This document shows, piece by piece, positions 1 to 9,700 of a stretch of 64,000 nt of DNA (its first letter is position 1; the number at the start of each line of letters is the position of its first letter). The notes below the pieces were generated by a model. That model saw only the letters and a program-made list of their open reading frames with translations. It had not been told where the DNA came from and did not search any database. The stretch is from Thermoplasmata archaeon (lineage in GTDB: Archaea > Thermoplasmatota > Thermoplasmata > Thermoplasmatales > GCA-001856825). The stretch spans positions 1 to 64,000 of the forward strand of contig JAJYUZ010000005.1 of assembly GCA_021792255.1 (NCBI GenBank), read 5' to 3'. The position numbers were made by a program, and so were the translations under genes.

Positions 1-1018
1 TGCCCTTTCTGTGAAGCTCCCTGCTGACGAAAATCTGTCCCTCTGTGATGTAACCCGTCAGATCGGGGATGGGGTGGGTCATATCATCCGAGGGCATAGA
101 CAGAATCGGAAGCTGAGTAATTGAACCGTTTCTTCCCCTGATTTTCCCTGCCCTTTCGTATATCGTGGAAAGATCCGTGTACAAGTAACCAGGGTACCCT
201 CTCCTCCCTGGAACTTCCTCTCTTGCTGCAGATATTTCGCGCAGCGCTTCAGAATAGTTCGTCATATCACTGAGTATGACAAGGACGTGCATCTCCTTTT
301 GATATGCTAGATATTCGGCCGCTGTGAGTGCCACCCTCGGAAGGATGATCCTTTCCATTGAGGGGCTGGAAGCGAGGTTCAAAAATAGAACTGACCTCAT
401 TAGCGCACCAGTCTTTCTGAACTCGTCGATGAAGAAGTTAGCTTCTTCAGAAGTGATTCCCATGGCTCCGAAAATGATGGAGAAGCCCTCAGAAGAGCTC
501 AGCACCTTTGCCTGCCTTGCGATCTGCGCTGCGATCTTGTTGTGAGGAAGACCTGACCCTGAGAAGATTGGTAGTTTCTGTCCTCTTACGAGAGTGTTCA
601 TTCCATCGATAGTCGAGATACCTGTCTGTATGAACTCTGATGGTTCTTCTCTAGAATAAGGGTTGATTGCATTTCCAACTATCTCCACCCTTTCATTCGA
701 GATGATGGAACTCATTCCATCCAGTGGTTCTCCAAGTCCGTTGAACACTCTTCCTATCATTTCGTCCGAAACAGGAATCCTTGCGATGTCTCCCCTAAAG
801 CGGACGGACGTGTTGCCCGTATCCAGTCCGGTGGTCGGTCCAAATATCTGTACTACCGCAATTCCCTTTCTTGTATCAAGTACCTGGCCAGCCCTTACCT
901 CTCCATTTCCAAGAGTGATCTCAACCATTTCGTTGTAGCCTATGTTATCGACCTTTTCTACGAACAAAAGTGGTCCGGCTATTCTTGAAACGGTCTTATA
1001 TCTTATATCTGCACTCAT
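1..1018 (-). CDS. atpB: A-type ATP synthase subunit B (partial, N-terminal part)
   Basis: This is the non-catalytic, nucleotide-binding B subunit of the archaeal A1Ao ATP synthase, located in the cytoplasmic A1 head. Translating the minus strand from ATG 1018-1016 gives an unbroken frame to the window edge, so about 339 residues are present and the C-terminal quarter or so is missing. It begins [20 protein letters not shown]. Typical B-subunit stretches follow, such as [35 protein letters not shown] and [20 protein letters not shown]. As expected for B, the P-loop position is degenerate (SGSGLPHNK). The ATG overlaps the TGA stop of atpA (ATGA), which points to translational coupling. The family assignment is firm; only the truncation by the window is a limit. 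Confidence 0.97.
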   Translation of the reverse strand, partial: MSADIRYKTVSRIAGPLLFVEKVDNIGYNEMVEITLGNGEVRAGQVLDTRKGIAVVQIFGPTTGLDTGNTSVRFRGDIARIPVSDEMIGRVFNGLGEPLDGMSSIISNERVEIVGNAINPYSREEPSEFIQTGISTIDGMNTLVRGQKLPIFSGSGLPHNKIAAQIARQAKVLSSSEGFSIIFGAMGITSEEANFFIDEFRKTGALMRSVLFLNLASSPSMERIILPRVALTAAEYLAYQKEMHVLVILSDMTNYSEALREISAAREEVPGRRGYPGYLYTDLSTIYERAGKIRGRNGSITQLPILSMPSDDMTHPIPDLTGYITEGQIFVSRELHRKG

Positions 1019-4000
1019 TGTTTATCAGCCCTCTCCCTCGCTTCTGTTTCCATATCCTTGATCAGATCTCCATAATATTTGTCTATATCACTCTCTTTGA
1101 CTTCCTTGAATCTAGATAACTTCTCCTTGAAAGGAAGCGTATCTAGCTCTGACACCGTGACGCCCTTTGATACGGCGTATTTCTCGACTTCGTCCATGGC
1201 TAGTATGGATTTGAGCATCAGGTACTGTTTCTTCAGAGAACAGTATGTGTCGACCTCATCAAATGCACTCTGCTGCAGGAAATCTTCCCTGAGAGATTTA
1301 GCAATGTCAAGAACTTCCTTCTCATTCTCTGGAAGTGCATCATATCCAACCAGCTGTGCCACTTCCTGTAATTCTGCCTCTTTTTCTAGAATGGTCATGC
1401 TCTTTTGATACGAAGAGTACCAGTCCTCTGCAACGTTCTTGTCGAACCACTTGCTCAGTTCTTGAGAATACAACGAATAACTGTTTAACCAGTTTACAGA
1501 TGGAAAGTGTCTTCTCTGTGCAAGCGACGCGTCTAAGGCCCAGAAGACTCTTGTCACTCTCAGAGTGTTTTGGGATACTGGTTCAGATGTATCTCCTCCC
1601 GGTGGCGATACCGCTCCTATTACGGTAACAGATCCCCTTCTTTGATCGCTCGACACGACTCTGGCGTTGCCTGCTCTTTCGTAAAATTCAGCGATCCTTC
1701 TTCCGAGGTACGCAGGGTAACCTTCTTCTCCGGGCATTTCTTCAAGTCTCCCCGAAATTTCTCTAAGAGCCTCTGCCCACCTAGATGTACTGTCTGCCAT
1801 CAAGCCCACATCATAGCCCATATCCCTGAAATATTCTGCAAGGGTAATGCCTGTATATATGCTGGCCTCCCTTGCCGCTACTGGCATATTTGAAGTGTTT
1901 GCTATCAAGGTTGTCCTCTCCATCAAGGGCTTCCCTGTCTTTGGATCAGTCAGTCTGGGAAATTCGGTCAGCACTTCTGTGGCTTCGTTTCCTCTTTCTC
2001 CACAGGCTGTATATATTATAACGTCTGCATCTGACCATTTCGCAAGTTGATGCTGAACTACGGTGTTATGTAGTATTATCCCTCCGTACCCCCCGACAAA
2101 ATTCTGTCCGTAATCAGGAACAGATACGTCATACACTGTGACCGGTCCATTTTCTACCTCTATACTGGCAATCTCGTCACTGTAGACAAACTCTGATGAC
2201 TCTATTAGAGATTTATCGAAATCGTTTAACTGGGGCCCCTCCTCATCCTCTATGATTTGCGCGAAATTCGCAAATGTAGTCATGCTCATGTGCTCGCCGT
2301 TCCCTATATAATTATAGATCTCTATCCCGTTTTTGATGAGCTTGGAGTAAGAGGTATTCCTATACATTTCTCTTATGTATTCTGTCGATACAGGAGCAAT
2401 ATCAATCGAATTGAAACCGCGTACCTTTGAATCTATATATTTTCCAATTGAAGAAATCTTATTTGATTTACTCACAAAAACAGATGAAAGTACCTTGAGG
2501 TTAGAAATGCTCCTAATGAATATCCTATGATATGTTGTTCCATCGATCGTCCTAGTACCAGAAGTATGAATTATTCCCAGTCTTGTTAAGAGGTACGATA
2601 GCTGGTTCCTTAGTTTTGGACTGGCAGTCGAGAGTTCCACGTTTCCCTCGTAGAAGGACCCGTCTCCAATGAAATAGGCTTCAAGAAAGGCGTTCAGGGA
2701 CTCCTGGCTAGATGACAGAAGTAATTGAGGGATCTGTTTCGTGGAGGCTATCCTTCCGATATCAAGCAAGTCCAAGAGCTTGACCAAGACAGAACTGTGC
2801 ACTAGGACGTTTGGAGTTTTATCCCCCTGAAGCTCTAACCTTGAATTAAGGCCAAAGAGAAGTGAAACAAGCTCAGAAAATCTGTTAAGCAGGCGCTCAT
2901 CCGAATTTGTAAAAACTATAGTCTCTTCTCCTCTGATATAGCCCTCTGAAACATAGTAACCGATAAATTCAGCTAGCTCTTTGGTGATTTTAGATGGAAT
3001 TGTTACGGGTGAGCTTCTTCTGTCTCCAACTAGTTGTTTTGGAATAGGGGGTGCGAGTCCCATAGTCTCATATATTGTTTTCAGCCACTTCAGTTTCGGT
3101 GCGACAGATCTGGTACTTCTTGTTAGACTATAACGCGCATTTTTTGGGAGGTCGATTTTAATTTTTTGTGATATTGCTTCTTTCAATAGTTCCGAAGTAT
3201 CCTTCTTGATTTTCTCATCAAGCGCGCGGAGCTCAGGTAGATCATATAAATCGATCTTCGAGTCTTCATTTCTTACATTAATTTTCTTTGCTGATAATAT
3301 GTAATCTCCAATGATTAGATTACTAGCCATCGTCTCGCGTATTTTTCCTCTCTCATCAACCCTGAATAATTTATGGACTGGAGTCACTTTGACTATTCTT
3401 CCGGTTCGAGTCTTGATCTTGATCACGCTATCACTCTTCCCCTTGTACATCAAACTTGACTTACTGCTCGAAATCTTGTTATCATTGTAAGAAAATAGTT
3501 TTATAGGTTCTGGAACTTTGAGATATTCTCCATCTTTCTCTTTTACTTTCTTTGCTGTTTTTTCGTGTCTATTGTAGAGTTCCTCTATCTCAATTAGAGA
3601 TCCATCGCCCAAAAGCACTGGAGTATCGCCCGTAACACACTTTCCGGATCCAAATGGTCCCGGAACAGCAACGGTTCCTCCCTTTGCAACAGGGAAGAAT
3701 GAATCGATGACTCTTTGCCCAGTTACAAGAGGAATTTCCGGTGGTAACTTATTCTTCACTGGTCTCGGTTGTCGTACTGGCCATACCTGACCCAACGGAA
3801 TCTCTTTGACTCCGGATTTTGTCATAACGGTGCCAACTGTTTGTAATGGAGTAAACTCTCCATCTTCTATGCTCTCAATGGTCCCTTCAATTCCGAAGGG
3901 TACCATTATTCTGTGATCTATAAGTGATGTTTCCTTCACTACTCCAACTATGTCACCCGATGATACCTTGTCACCCTTCTTGACGGATGGGGTGAATTTC

Positions 4001-4344
4001 CATTTTTTCTTCATGTCTACCGGTGTAGGATAGATTCCCCTTTGGATGAAATCTCCACCCTGAGCCCTTATCACGTCCAGAGGTCTCTGGACTCCATCAT
4101 AGATAGATGAAAGTATCCCTGGGGCGAGTACGACCGATAGCGGATGGCCGGTAGATTCGACATCTTGTCCCGGCTTGATCCCGCTGGTATCCTCGTATAC
4201 CTGTATGGTGGCCTTGCTGCCTTCCATACCTATGATCTCTCCCAGGAGACCCAGCTCTCCCACTCTCACCACGTCATACATCCTTGCATTTTCTATCTCT
4301 TCAGCGATTACCACTGGTCCAGCAACTCTCAAAATCTTTCCCAT
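1015..4344 (-). CDS. atpA: A-type ATP synthase catalytic subunit A, interrupted by an in-frame intein
   Basis: This is the catalytic ATP-hydrolysing/synthesising A subunit of the A1Ao ATPase. The precursor has 1109 codons. Residues 1-235 are N-extein, 236-760 an intein, and 761-1109 C-extein. The spliced product would be 584 residues, the normal length for this family. The N-extein ends GPFGSGK and the C-extein begins [10 protein letters not shown], so the intein splits the Walker A P-loop between Lys and Thr. Without splicing the enzyme cannot bind ATP. The C-extein has [13 protein letters not shown] and the [20 protein letters not shown] region typical of the family. ATG 4344-4342 directly abuts the atpF stop codon, and the 3' end overlaps atpB by 4 bp. 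P-loop inteins at this position are known in A-ATPases of Thermoplasma and Pyrococcus relatives. Confidence 0.97.
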   Translation of the reverse strand: MGKILRVAGPVVIAEEIENARMYDVVRVGELGLLGEIIGMEGSKATIQVYEDTSGIKPGQDVESTGHPLSVVLAPGILSSIYDGVQRPLDVIRAQGGDFIQRGIYPTPVDMKKKWKFTPSVKKGDKVSSGDIVGVVKETSLIDHRIMVPFGIEGTIESIEDGEFTPLQTVGTVMTKSGVKEIPLGQVWPVRQPRPVKNKLPPEIPLVTGQRVIDSFFPVAKGGTVAVPGPFGSGKCVTGDTPVLLGDGSLIEIEELYNRHEKTAKKVKEKDGEYLKVPEPIKLFSYNDNKISSSKSSLMYKGKSDSVIKIKTRTGRIVKVTPVHKLFRVDERGKIRETMASNLIIGDYILSAKKINVRNEDSKIDLYDLPELRALDEKIKKDTSELLKEAISQKIKIDLPKNARYSLTRSTRSVAPKLKWLKTIYETMGLAPPIPKQLVGDRRSSPVTIPSKITKELAEFIGYYVSEGYIRGEETIVFTNSDERLLNRFSELVSLLFGLNSRLELQGDKTPNVLVHSSVLVKLLDLLDIGRIASTKQIPQLLLSSSQESLNAFLEAYFIGDGSFYEGNVELSTASPKLRNQLSYLLTRLGIIHTSGTRTIDGTTYHRIFIRSISNLKVLSSVFVSKSNKISSIGKYIDSKVRGFNSIDIAPVSTEYIREMYRNTSYSKLIKNGIEIYNYIGNGEHMSMTTFANFAQIIEDEEGPQLNDFDKSLIESSEFVYSDEIASIEVENGPVTVYDVSVPDYGQNFVGGYGGIILHNTVVQHQLAKWSDADVIIYTACGERGNEATEVLTEFPRLTDPKTGKPLMERTTLIANTSNMPVAAREASIYTGITLAEYFRDMGYDVGLMADSTSRWAEALREISGRLEEMPGEEGYPAYLGRRIAEFYERAGNARVVSSDQRRGSVTVIGAVSPPGGDTSEPVSQNTLRVTRVFWALDASLAQRRHFPSVNWLNSYSLYSQELSKWFDKNVAEDWYSSYQKSMTILEKEAELQEVAQLVGYDALPENEKEVLDIAKSLREDFLQQSAFDEVDTYCSLKKQYLMLKSILAMDEVEKYAVSKGVTVSELDTLPFKEKLSRFKEVKESDIDKYYGDLIKDMETEARERADKQ
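2065..3639 (-). other. Intein (525 aa) with LAGLIDADG homing endonuclease in AtpA
   Basis: The element starts at Cys ([13 protein letters not shown], block A) and ends [11 protein letters not shown] (blocks F/G, terminal His-Asn), followed by Thr as +1 residue. These are the residues of a class 1 self-splicing intein. The block B-like segment is KVTPVHKLF (T-x-x-H). Two LAGLIDADG-type segments, [10 protein letters not shown] and [12 protein letters not shown], keep the acidic residues Glu and Asp, so the endonuclease may still be active. The reading frame is intact through the whole element. Function is inferred from the conserved motifs; activity is not shown. An unbroken endonuclease frame suggests recent spread or continued selection. 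Confidence 0.95.
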
Positions 4345-4680
4345 TCACATTCCTCCAAGATCCATATTTATTCCCAAGATTCTCCTAGCCAAATCAGAAA
4401 TTCCCTCCTCCTCTGCTCCTTGAGTAACGGGTACAAAGACCACTAGAGGAGAGACGCTCCCGTAGAGCAAATTTAAAAATTTCTTGTCCAAACCTCCTAA
4501 GAAACTGTTGGAGGCAAGAATCAAACCAAATTTACCTGAATAGTATAATTCCCTCAACTGATCGGGAAAGGTATTACTGTCGACGATAAAAGAGTCCTCT
4601 ATCCCGACGAGCTTGAATCCTATGGCCAGCTCCCTTTCGCCTATGAACGCAATTCTTCCAAACTTGCTTTGCTCAACCAA
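4345..4680 (-). CDS. atpF: A-type ATP synthase subunit F
   Basis: A 111-residue small central-stalk subunit, the archaeal counterpart of V-ATPase subunit F, which contacts D and regulates coupling in the A1 domain. The N-terminal part reads GRIAFIGERELAIGFKLVGIE, the family pattern for the beta1-alpha1 Rossmann-like half. The C-terminal tail is helical. The start codon is TTG (4680-4678), supported by a GGGGTGA Shine-Dalgarno-like sequence about 7 nt upstream that overlaps the end of atpC. The stop codon abuts the atpA ATG. Position between C and A matches the usual archaeal order K-E-C-F-A-B. Confidence 0.92.
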   Translation of the reverse strand: MVEQSKFGRIAFIGERELAIGFKLVGIEDSFIVDSNTFPDQLRELYYSGKFGLILASNSFLGGLDKKFLNLLYGSVSPLVVFVPVTQGAEEEGISDLARRILGINMDLGGM

Positions 4681-4687
4681 TCCTATT

Positions 4688-5749
4688 TCACCCCAGATTT
4701 ATCGTAGTCATTTTGATCGTCTCCTCTTCTATTCCATAGTACCTGCTGAACGCTAGATTCCTGAGATCCTTCCACTCCGCCTCTGCCCTCAGGAGAAATG
4801 CGATTATGTTGTTGAGTGAAAGAGCGCTCATCTCTAGGATGTTGATGAATTCCCAGTAAAGATTCCTGTTGAGCTCTCCCTCTATTCCCACCAAGGAACC
4901 TCTCCTCTTGTAGAAGTCGTATCCCTTTGACAGGTCGGCATAGACCTTCAGTTTGTTCACGAACTCTTCCACATCGGTACTCTTCGATAGATCGTCAATG
5001 AGTTGCTGAGGTAGGCTCCCTCCGTTGAGTATGTAGTTAGACGTGAGCTGTTCTGATCCGAACTCAACGAACTTCAGGAGCGTCATTATGTTCTTCAAGT
5101 CGATGGTCTTCCTAATGAACCTCAATATTGGTCCTTCAGATCCGGAATAGAACCTGAATTTGTCCTTCATCAGGTCGAAATAATAGAGGTCCAGTGAAAG
5201 GAGAAGGGTGGAGATGTTGTTGGTCTTCCTGTACTCGTCCATATATGCCAGCAGAGCCTTGCCATAGCCAAATTTAAGCGTATAGGCTATGATGTCTTCG
5301 ATGTTGTCCATCTGTATGAGGTTCCGGTAGTCGTTTGCATCTAGAAGACCCGCGAATACTCCCAGCTGGGTGTTCGTCTCAGAGACCAGGTTGAGAGAAG
5401 TCTGCTCTATCCTCAGGTTGAGGTTCTTTGAAACGAGAATGGTCTTGATGTTCTGTATGTCCCACTTCGTCACATAAGACACTATGAGATCCTTACCATT
5501 TTGAGGGGTTACAGCCAGTGCCCTCCTGTTGGTCCTTGCAAGGTGCAGATTGTTTGATGCCTCGATCAAATCCAATCCCTTGTAGTCTGAGGACATTGAG
5601 ATCTCCTCATTATAGCCACGAGAACTCGCATAGCTGATGAAATCTTCTGGGTTCGAGAGACGGAACATGTCCTCATAGTCCTTCCTTTGGAGAAATTGCG
5701 TTTTAGCGACTTTAAGGGTTCCGTAAGGAAGGCCGTAAGAGGTTTGCAT
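4688..5749 (-). CDS. atpC: A-type ATP synthase subunit C
   Basis: A 353-residue subunit C (V-ATPase d/AC39 family). It forms the funnel-shaped socket joining the central stalk to the membrane c-ring. The sequence is alpha-helical with no membrane segments, and its length fits the family (about 340-380). Recognition rests on operon position between E and F, on length, and on family-like stretches such as EFINILEMSALSLNNIIAFL near the C-terminus with the following EAEWKDLRNLAFSRYYGI. ATG 5749-5747 lies 4 bp downstream of the atpE stop, consistent with one polycistronic message. Sequence conservation in this subunit is low, so context carries much of the call. Confidence 0.9.
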   Translation of the reverse strand: MQTSYGLPYGTLKVAKTQFLQRKDYEDMFRLSNPEDFISYASSRGYNEEISMSSDYKGLDLIEASNNLHLARTNRRALAVTPQNGKDLIVSYVTKWDIQNIKTILVSKNLNLRIEQTSLNLVSETNTQLGVFAGLLDANDYRNLIQMDNIEDIIAYTLKFGYGKALLAYMDEYRKTNNISTLLLSLDLYYFDLMKDKFRFYSGSEGPILRFIRKTIDLKNIMTLLKFVEFGSEQLTSNYILNGGSLPQQLIDDLSKSTDVEEFVNKLKVYADLSKGYDFYKRRGSLVGIEGELNRNLYWEFINILEMSALSLNNIIAFLLRAEAEWKDLRNLAFSRYYGIEEETIKMTTINLG

Positions 5750-5753
5750 GAAA

Positions 5754-6323
5754 TCACCCGTTTATGTATTCTCTGACTATCTTCTTGATCTCATCGCTCT
5801 TTCTTCTTATGGCTTCTGCAAAAGTCAGGTCGATGCTCATTTTACCATCGGCCGAAGTGACTATCGCACCACCAAGAGGTCCAATAACATTAGGTGCGGT
5901 ATCTATCTTGAGTCCTATTCCCTTCATTCTCTTTGCATCTCCTTCGTCCAGATGCACAACTGCATCGTCTCCTAGGATTTTTTTTGCCCTCTCTATCACT
6001 CTGCTGAGGTACTTGAGATAATCGTCAGTTGCCCTGAGTTGAGAGACTCTGGACGCAAGCGCTTCCATATATTCGTTCTCAATATTCTCCCTGGTCTTTT
6101 CAGCAAAGAATCTGCCTTCTAGAGTCGCGGAAGAAGTTCTCTGTTTTCGTTCCGTATCGGCTTCTTCCTTTGCCTTTGATTCGTAATATTTCTGAATGGA
6201 AGACGTCTTTCCTTTTGCCTCTTCTAGAATTTGCTTTGCCTTTTCCCTGCTTCCGCTGAGTATCTCTTCCTCTTCCTTTTCCGTGTCCTTGATTATTCTG
6301 TCCAGTATCTCCTCCAGAGGCAT
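5754..6323 (-). CDS. atpE: A-type ATP synthase subunit E
   Basis: A 189-residue peripheral-stalk subunit E. The first about 100 residues form a charged, Ala/Glu/Lys-rich helix suited to a coiled coil (EEEILSGSREKAKQILEEAK). The C-terminal globular half contains GPLGGAIVTSADGKMSIDLT, matching the subunit E signature of glycine-rich loop plus 'D-x-T' strand, and ends in ...REYING. In the complex E pairs with a second stalk subunit (H/G), which is not encoded next to it here. Its stop lies 4 bp before atpC, and the gene starts 4 bp after the atpK stop. Confidence 0.94.
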   Translation of the reverse strand: MPLEEILDRIIKDTEKEEEEILSGSREKAKQILEEAKGKTSSIQKYYESKAKEEADTERKQRTSSATLEGRFFAEKTRENIENEYMEALASRVSQLRATDDYLKYLSRVIERAKKILGDDAVVHLDEGDAKRMKGIGLKIDTAPNVIGPLGGAIVTSADGKMSIDLTFAEAIRRKSDEIKKIVREYING

Positions 6324-6327
6324 AGAC

Positions 6328-6558
6328 TCACAGGATGTGCAGGAGCAAAATCAACCCTAGGACAAATCCGATTATCCAGAGCGTCTCCGGTATTACGAAG
6401 AAGAATAGCACTTGTCCGAATTTTTCCGGTTTTTCAGCTATGACTCCCATACCTGAAGCACCAATTCCGCTTTGAGCCATTCCGGTACCTATAAGACCAC
6501 CGGCCATGGCAATGGATGCGGCAATGGCAAATAGCGCATCAGTTGTAGTAACTACCAT
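6328..6558 (-). CDS. atpK: A-type ATP synthase proteolipid subunit K (c subunit)
   Basis: The small membrane proteolipid that forms the proton- or ion-translocating ring. Two hydrophobic helices are separated by a polar loop containing EKPEKFGQ. Helix 2 carries the conserved carboxylate in VIPETLWIIGF. Helix 1 is Ala/Gly-rich (AIAASIAMAGGLIGTGMAQ). The frame opens at GTG 6570 (80 aa), but ATG 6558 (76 aa) is preferred because an AT-rich box lies about 30 bp upstream of it. K is the first gene of the visible ATPase operon. The large membrane subunit I (a), often upstream of K in related archaea, is absent here and must lie elsewhere. Confidence 0.93.
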   Translation of the reverse strand: MVVTTTDALFAIAASIAMAGGLIGTGMAQSGIGASGMGVIAEKPEKFGQVLFFFVIPETLWIIGFVLGLILLLHIL

Positions 6559-6582
6559 TAGTATCAGCACTTCATGTTCGAG

Positions 6583-6594
6583 AGAATAAAAGTA
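6583..6594 (-). promoter_or_regulatory. Possible TATA box of the ATPase operon
   Basis: On the minus strand an AT-rich stretch reading ATACTTTTATTC lies about 30 bp before the ATG at 6558. That spacing suits an archaeal TATA element driving a leaderless or short-leader message. The match to a consensus TTTATA box is only partial. Confidence 0.35.
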
Positions 6595-6616
6595 TTTTGC
6601 AAATTAAATGGCAATG

Positions 6617-6642
6617 AAAAATCTGTGCACGCAAAATGCGTG
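6617..6642 (-). terminator. Possible terminator after the giant surface-protein gene
   Basis: A perfect 6-bp hairpin (CACGCA / TGCGTG, loop AAA) at 6628-6642 is followed on the minus strand by five T residues at 6621-6617. It sits between the stop codon of the surface protein and the atpK promoter, where a terminator would be expected. Confidence 0.35.
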
Positions 6643-6738
6643 GAAGCACGCGAAATTGAGAAAATTCCCGATCAATTGAAAGCAAACTCGTGCCAGATAA
6701 TCAATAGCCCTTCGAAAGAGCGAGTCGTGTGAATTTCT

Positions 6739-9700
6739 TCAGTTTTTGCTTCTCTTTCCATTTTTCCTCATCAACAGGACCGTTGCAGCAACAATCAGGA
6801 CGAGAACAATGACTATAGCAATAATGAGGTAGTACCACAGATTAAGACCAGCGGTCTGGGGAGAAGTAGTGAATGCAATATGCTGGATGACGTTCGAACC
6901 ACTCACCGTAATGTTCCCGCTGTGCGGGCTTGAGAAGTAGCCTGACATTTTCTCAATGGTATATGCAAAAGCTCCATTGGGTTCGTACACAATGACAGAA
7001 CTATTGGTTGACGTGCTGAGAATTCCGTCGAGGTAGACCCCCCACTGCATTCCCGCTTTGAGACCAGACTCTTGGAACTTGATGCTGTAGATGCTTGTCG
7101 TGGCCGAGGCAAAGGTCACCGTGTGATTTTGGCTCGACCCATTTACCGAAAGCGTCACAGAAGCAGGATAGGCAGCATAATTAGTCGACGAGAAAGACAC
7201 TGGATAGGAGCCGTTAGTTAGGTACAGCAATAGATATTGAGAGGTCGAAGAGTATACTGTCGAGCCGCTGGTCACCGACCACTGAGAGCCCGAAGGAAGT
7301 CCGTTTTCGGTGAAGTTGACGAGGTACGAATTGTTAAGGGTGAAGAACACATATGTCGTGACTGAGTGCCCTACGATGTCAGTGATTCCAGTCGACGGGT
7401 TGACCTTCATCGAGCTGTTGGATGAGGCTGTGAACGAGTACGTCCCGTTCGGAAGAGAGAATGTGACAGTCGAAGTTCCGGAACTCACGGTGCCATTCAG
7501 GTCAATCTGGAACGGCACTCCAGCTGGTAGACCATTTTCGACGAAGCTCGCGCTGTAGTATGTGACGGTCGCATAGTTAGACCTCTGGCTCATTCCGAAA
7601 GGATCTACCGCATACACCCAGAACTTGTAATCCCCGCCATTTTTGACCTGGAAGTTGTATGAGGTCGTGTTGTTGGAAAGAATGACGGAGAGGTAAATGT
7701 GTCCGTTTATGGAAGCGTTGAGCAAATAGCGCTGAATATGGTACTCAGATCCCCCAGGAACGGACCAGTTCAAAGATATCGTGCTCGCGTTGGAACCAGT
7801 TATCTGAAGTACGGGTGAGGGAGGTGGAACTATCGCATTGTAAGTCAGTACCAAGTCCATCAGAGGTCTACTCGTATTCCCATAATTGCTCATTGTATAG
7901 GACATAAGAGCGCTGTTGGTCTTTTCAATGTTGAAGTAAGTTATGTTCCGAATATTCACTGTGAAGTTGAACGTATCTCTGACATCTGGCTTCGGATTCC
8001 ATCCTGGCAGCTTGCCTAGGCAGTAGACCTGCAACTTGTCGAGGTATTGAGTCTGATCGAGTGTCGACACGCCAACGAAACTTGTCTCGTTTCCAGATAT
8101 CAGCGCGACTGAAGAAGTCGAAATCGGAAGTCTCAGATACAAAGTGTAGAGGAAGGCGGGAGCCGACAGGTTTGAGATGTTGTACCCTACGAATACGTCT
8201 CCATAGGAGGCGTTTGTGTACAACACGAACAGGATGTCGCTCGAATTGTCTGCAAGTCCTGCCTGCTTTATCGTATAGCCGGGGAACGTGGGAAGTTGAT
8301 AAACTGAAGGGGCTGGAGGAGGGCCGAACAGTAATGGCCTGTATCCCAGTATCTCGTAGCTGCCATTCACAAACTGTACGAGTAAATTCTGATATCCAGA
8401 GTTGGTGATCCTGAACGACACGATGTTGCTCGCATCGGGAATGGAAATGTTGAGCGTGGAGTAAGTCACGCCGCTCTCCACTAAGGGTAATGGACCCTGA
8501 GACATCTCATACTCCCTAAGGTACGGAGATGAGGTTGTATTCTTGCTCCACAGCAAGACCACGTAAATCGCACTTCCTATCTGAGCCAGAGAATAAGAGT
8601 TAGCAATTCCGGACGAAGTGATATTGAATGGCTTCGACCAGTTGAAAGTCGTAGTGTTGAAAACGGAGTACTGAAGCAGCGCAGTCGAGACCAAAAATGG
8701 GTTTGAGACGTTGGTATCGTTGTAAGGGACTGCGATCCAGAGAACCGCGAGACTCCCGTTCTGCAGGATCATCGCTTTGGGGTTAGTAATTATGAATCCA
8801 TTCTCTTTTGGATCGGGAAGATAGGTAACGTTCCTCGAGCTGGAATTGGAAAGCAGCAGTTGGATACCCAGACCGTGTCTTTCAGATACCGACACGTTGT
8901 CGTACGAATAGAGAATGTATGTGCTGTTGTTTGACGTGGATGATGCGAATCTGGCGTAGGGGTAGGCATCGTTGATTGCGGTTCCGTTCCACTGTCCGTC
9001 GACCCATCTGTAACTCTGATAGTTGGAAGTGTTGTAGTACCTAGGGGTGAGGGTGAAATTTGAAGCGTTCCCGCTTGTGGCATTCATTGTTATTCTAGAT
9101 ACGTGCGAAAGAGTGGTGGGGCCCCAGTTGAACAGATTGTACGCTCCAGATGTCCATATCGTCCCTGACCAAACGAGTGCATTCCAGTCAACAAAGAGCG
9201 AACCCTGCACGTCTCCTCCTATGGTGAAAGGAGAAGGTATGATGCTCATGTTGATGTTGAAAGTGAGAGTGCCACCTCCGGAGACTGAGGCTATTCCTAT
9301 TCCTGCGTTGAGAGCCGCGGAAACCGCGATGCTGACCTGAGAAGTGATACTGGTTATCATCACGTCCAGATTAGCGATGAACTGAGACGAAGAGGAATTT
9401 GTCGGCGCAAGAGCCAAGGTCAGCACGAATGTCGGAGCTATCGTGATCGTCACACTCAGACCTATGTTCACCGTTCCAACATCGGGGACGCTGAAACTGT
9501 ATCCCACAATCGGGATTGGAATTGAGACAGACCCGGAGACGCTTACAGTCATCGTGGAAGATATCCACGTGACATTTCCGTTGCTGGCCGAGAATTGGCC
9601 GGTCAGAGAGAGAGAAAATGTAATCGGCAGTCCTGGAATTGAGTTCGTGCTAATCCCGGCGATAGAAAGGCTGGGAGACGCTATGTGCGCATTCATGGAA

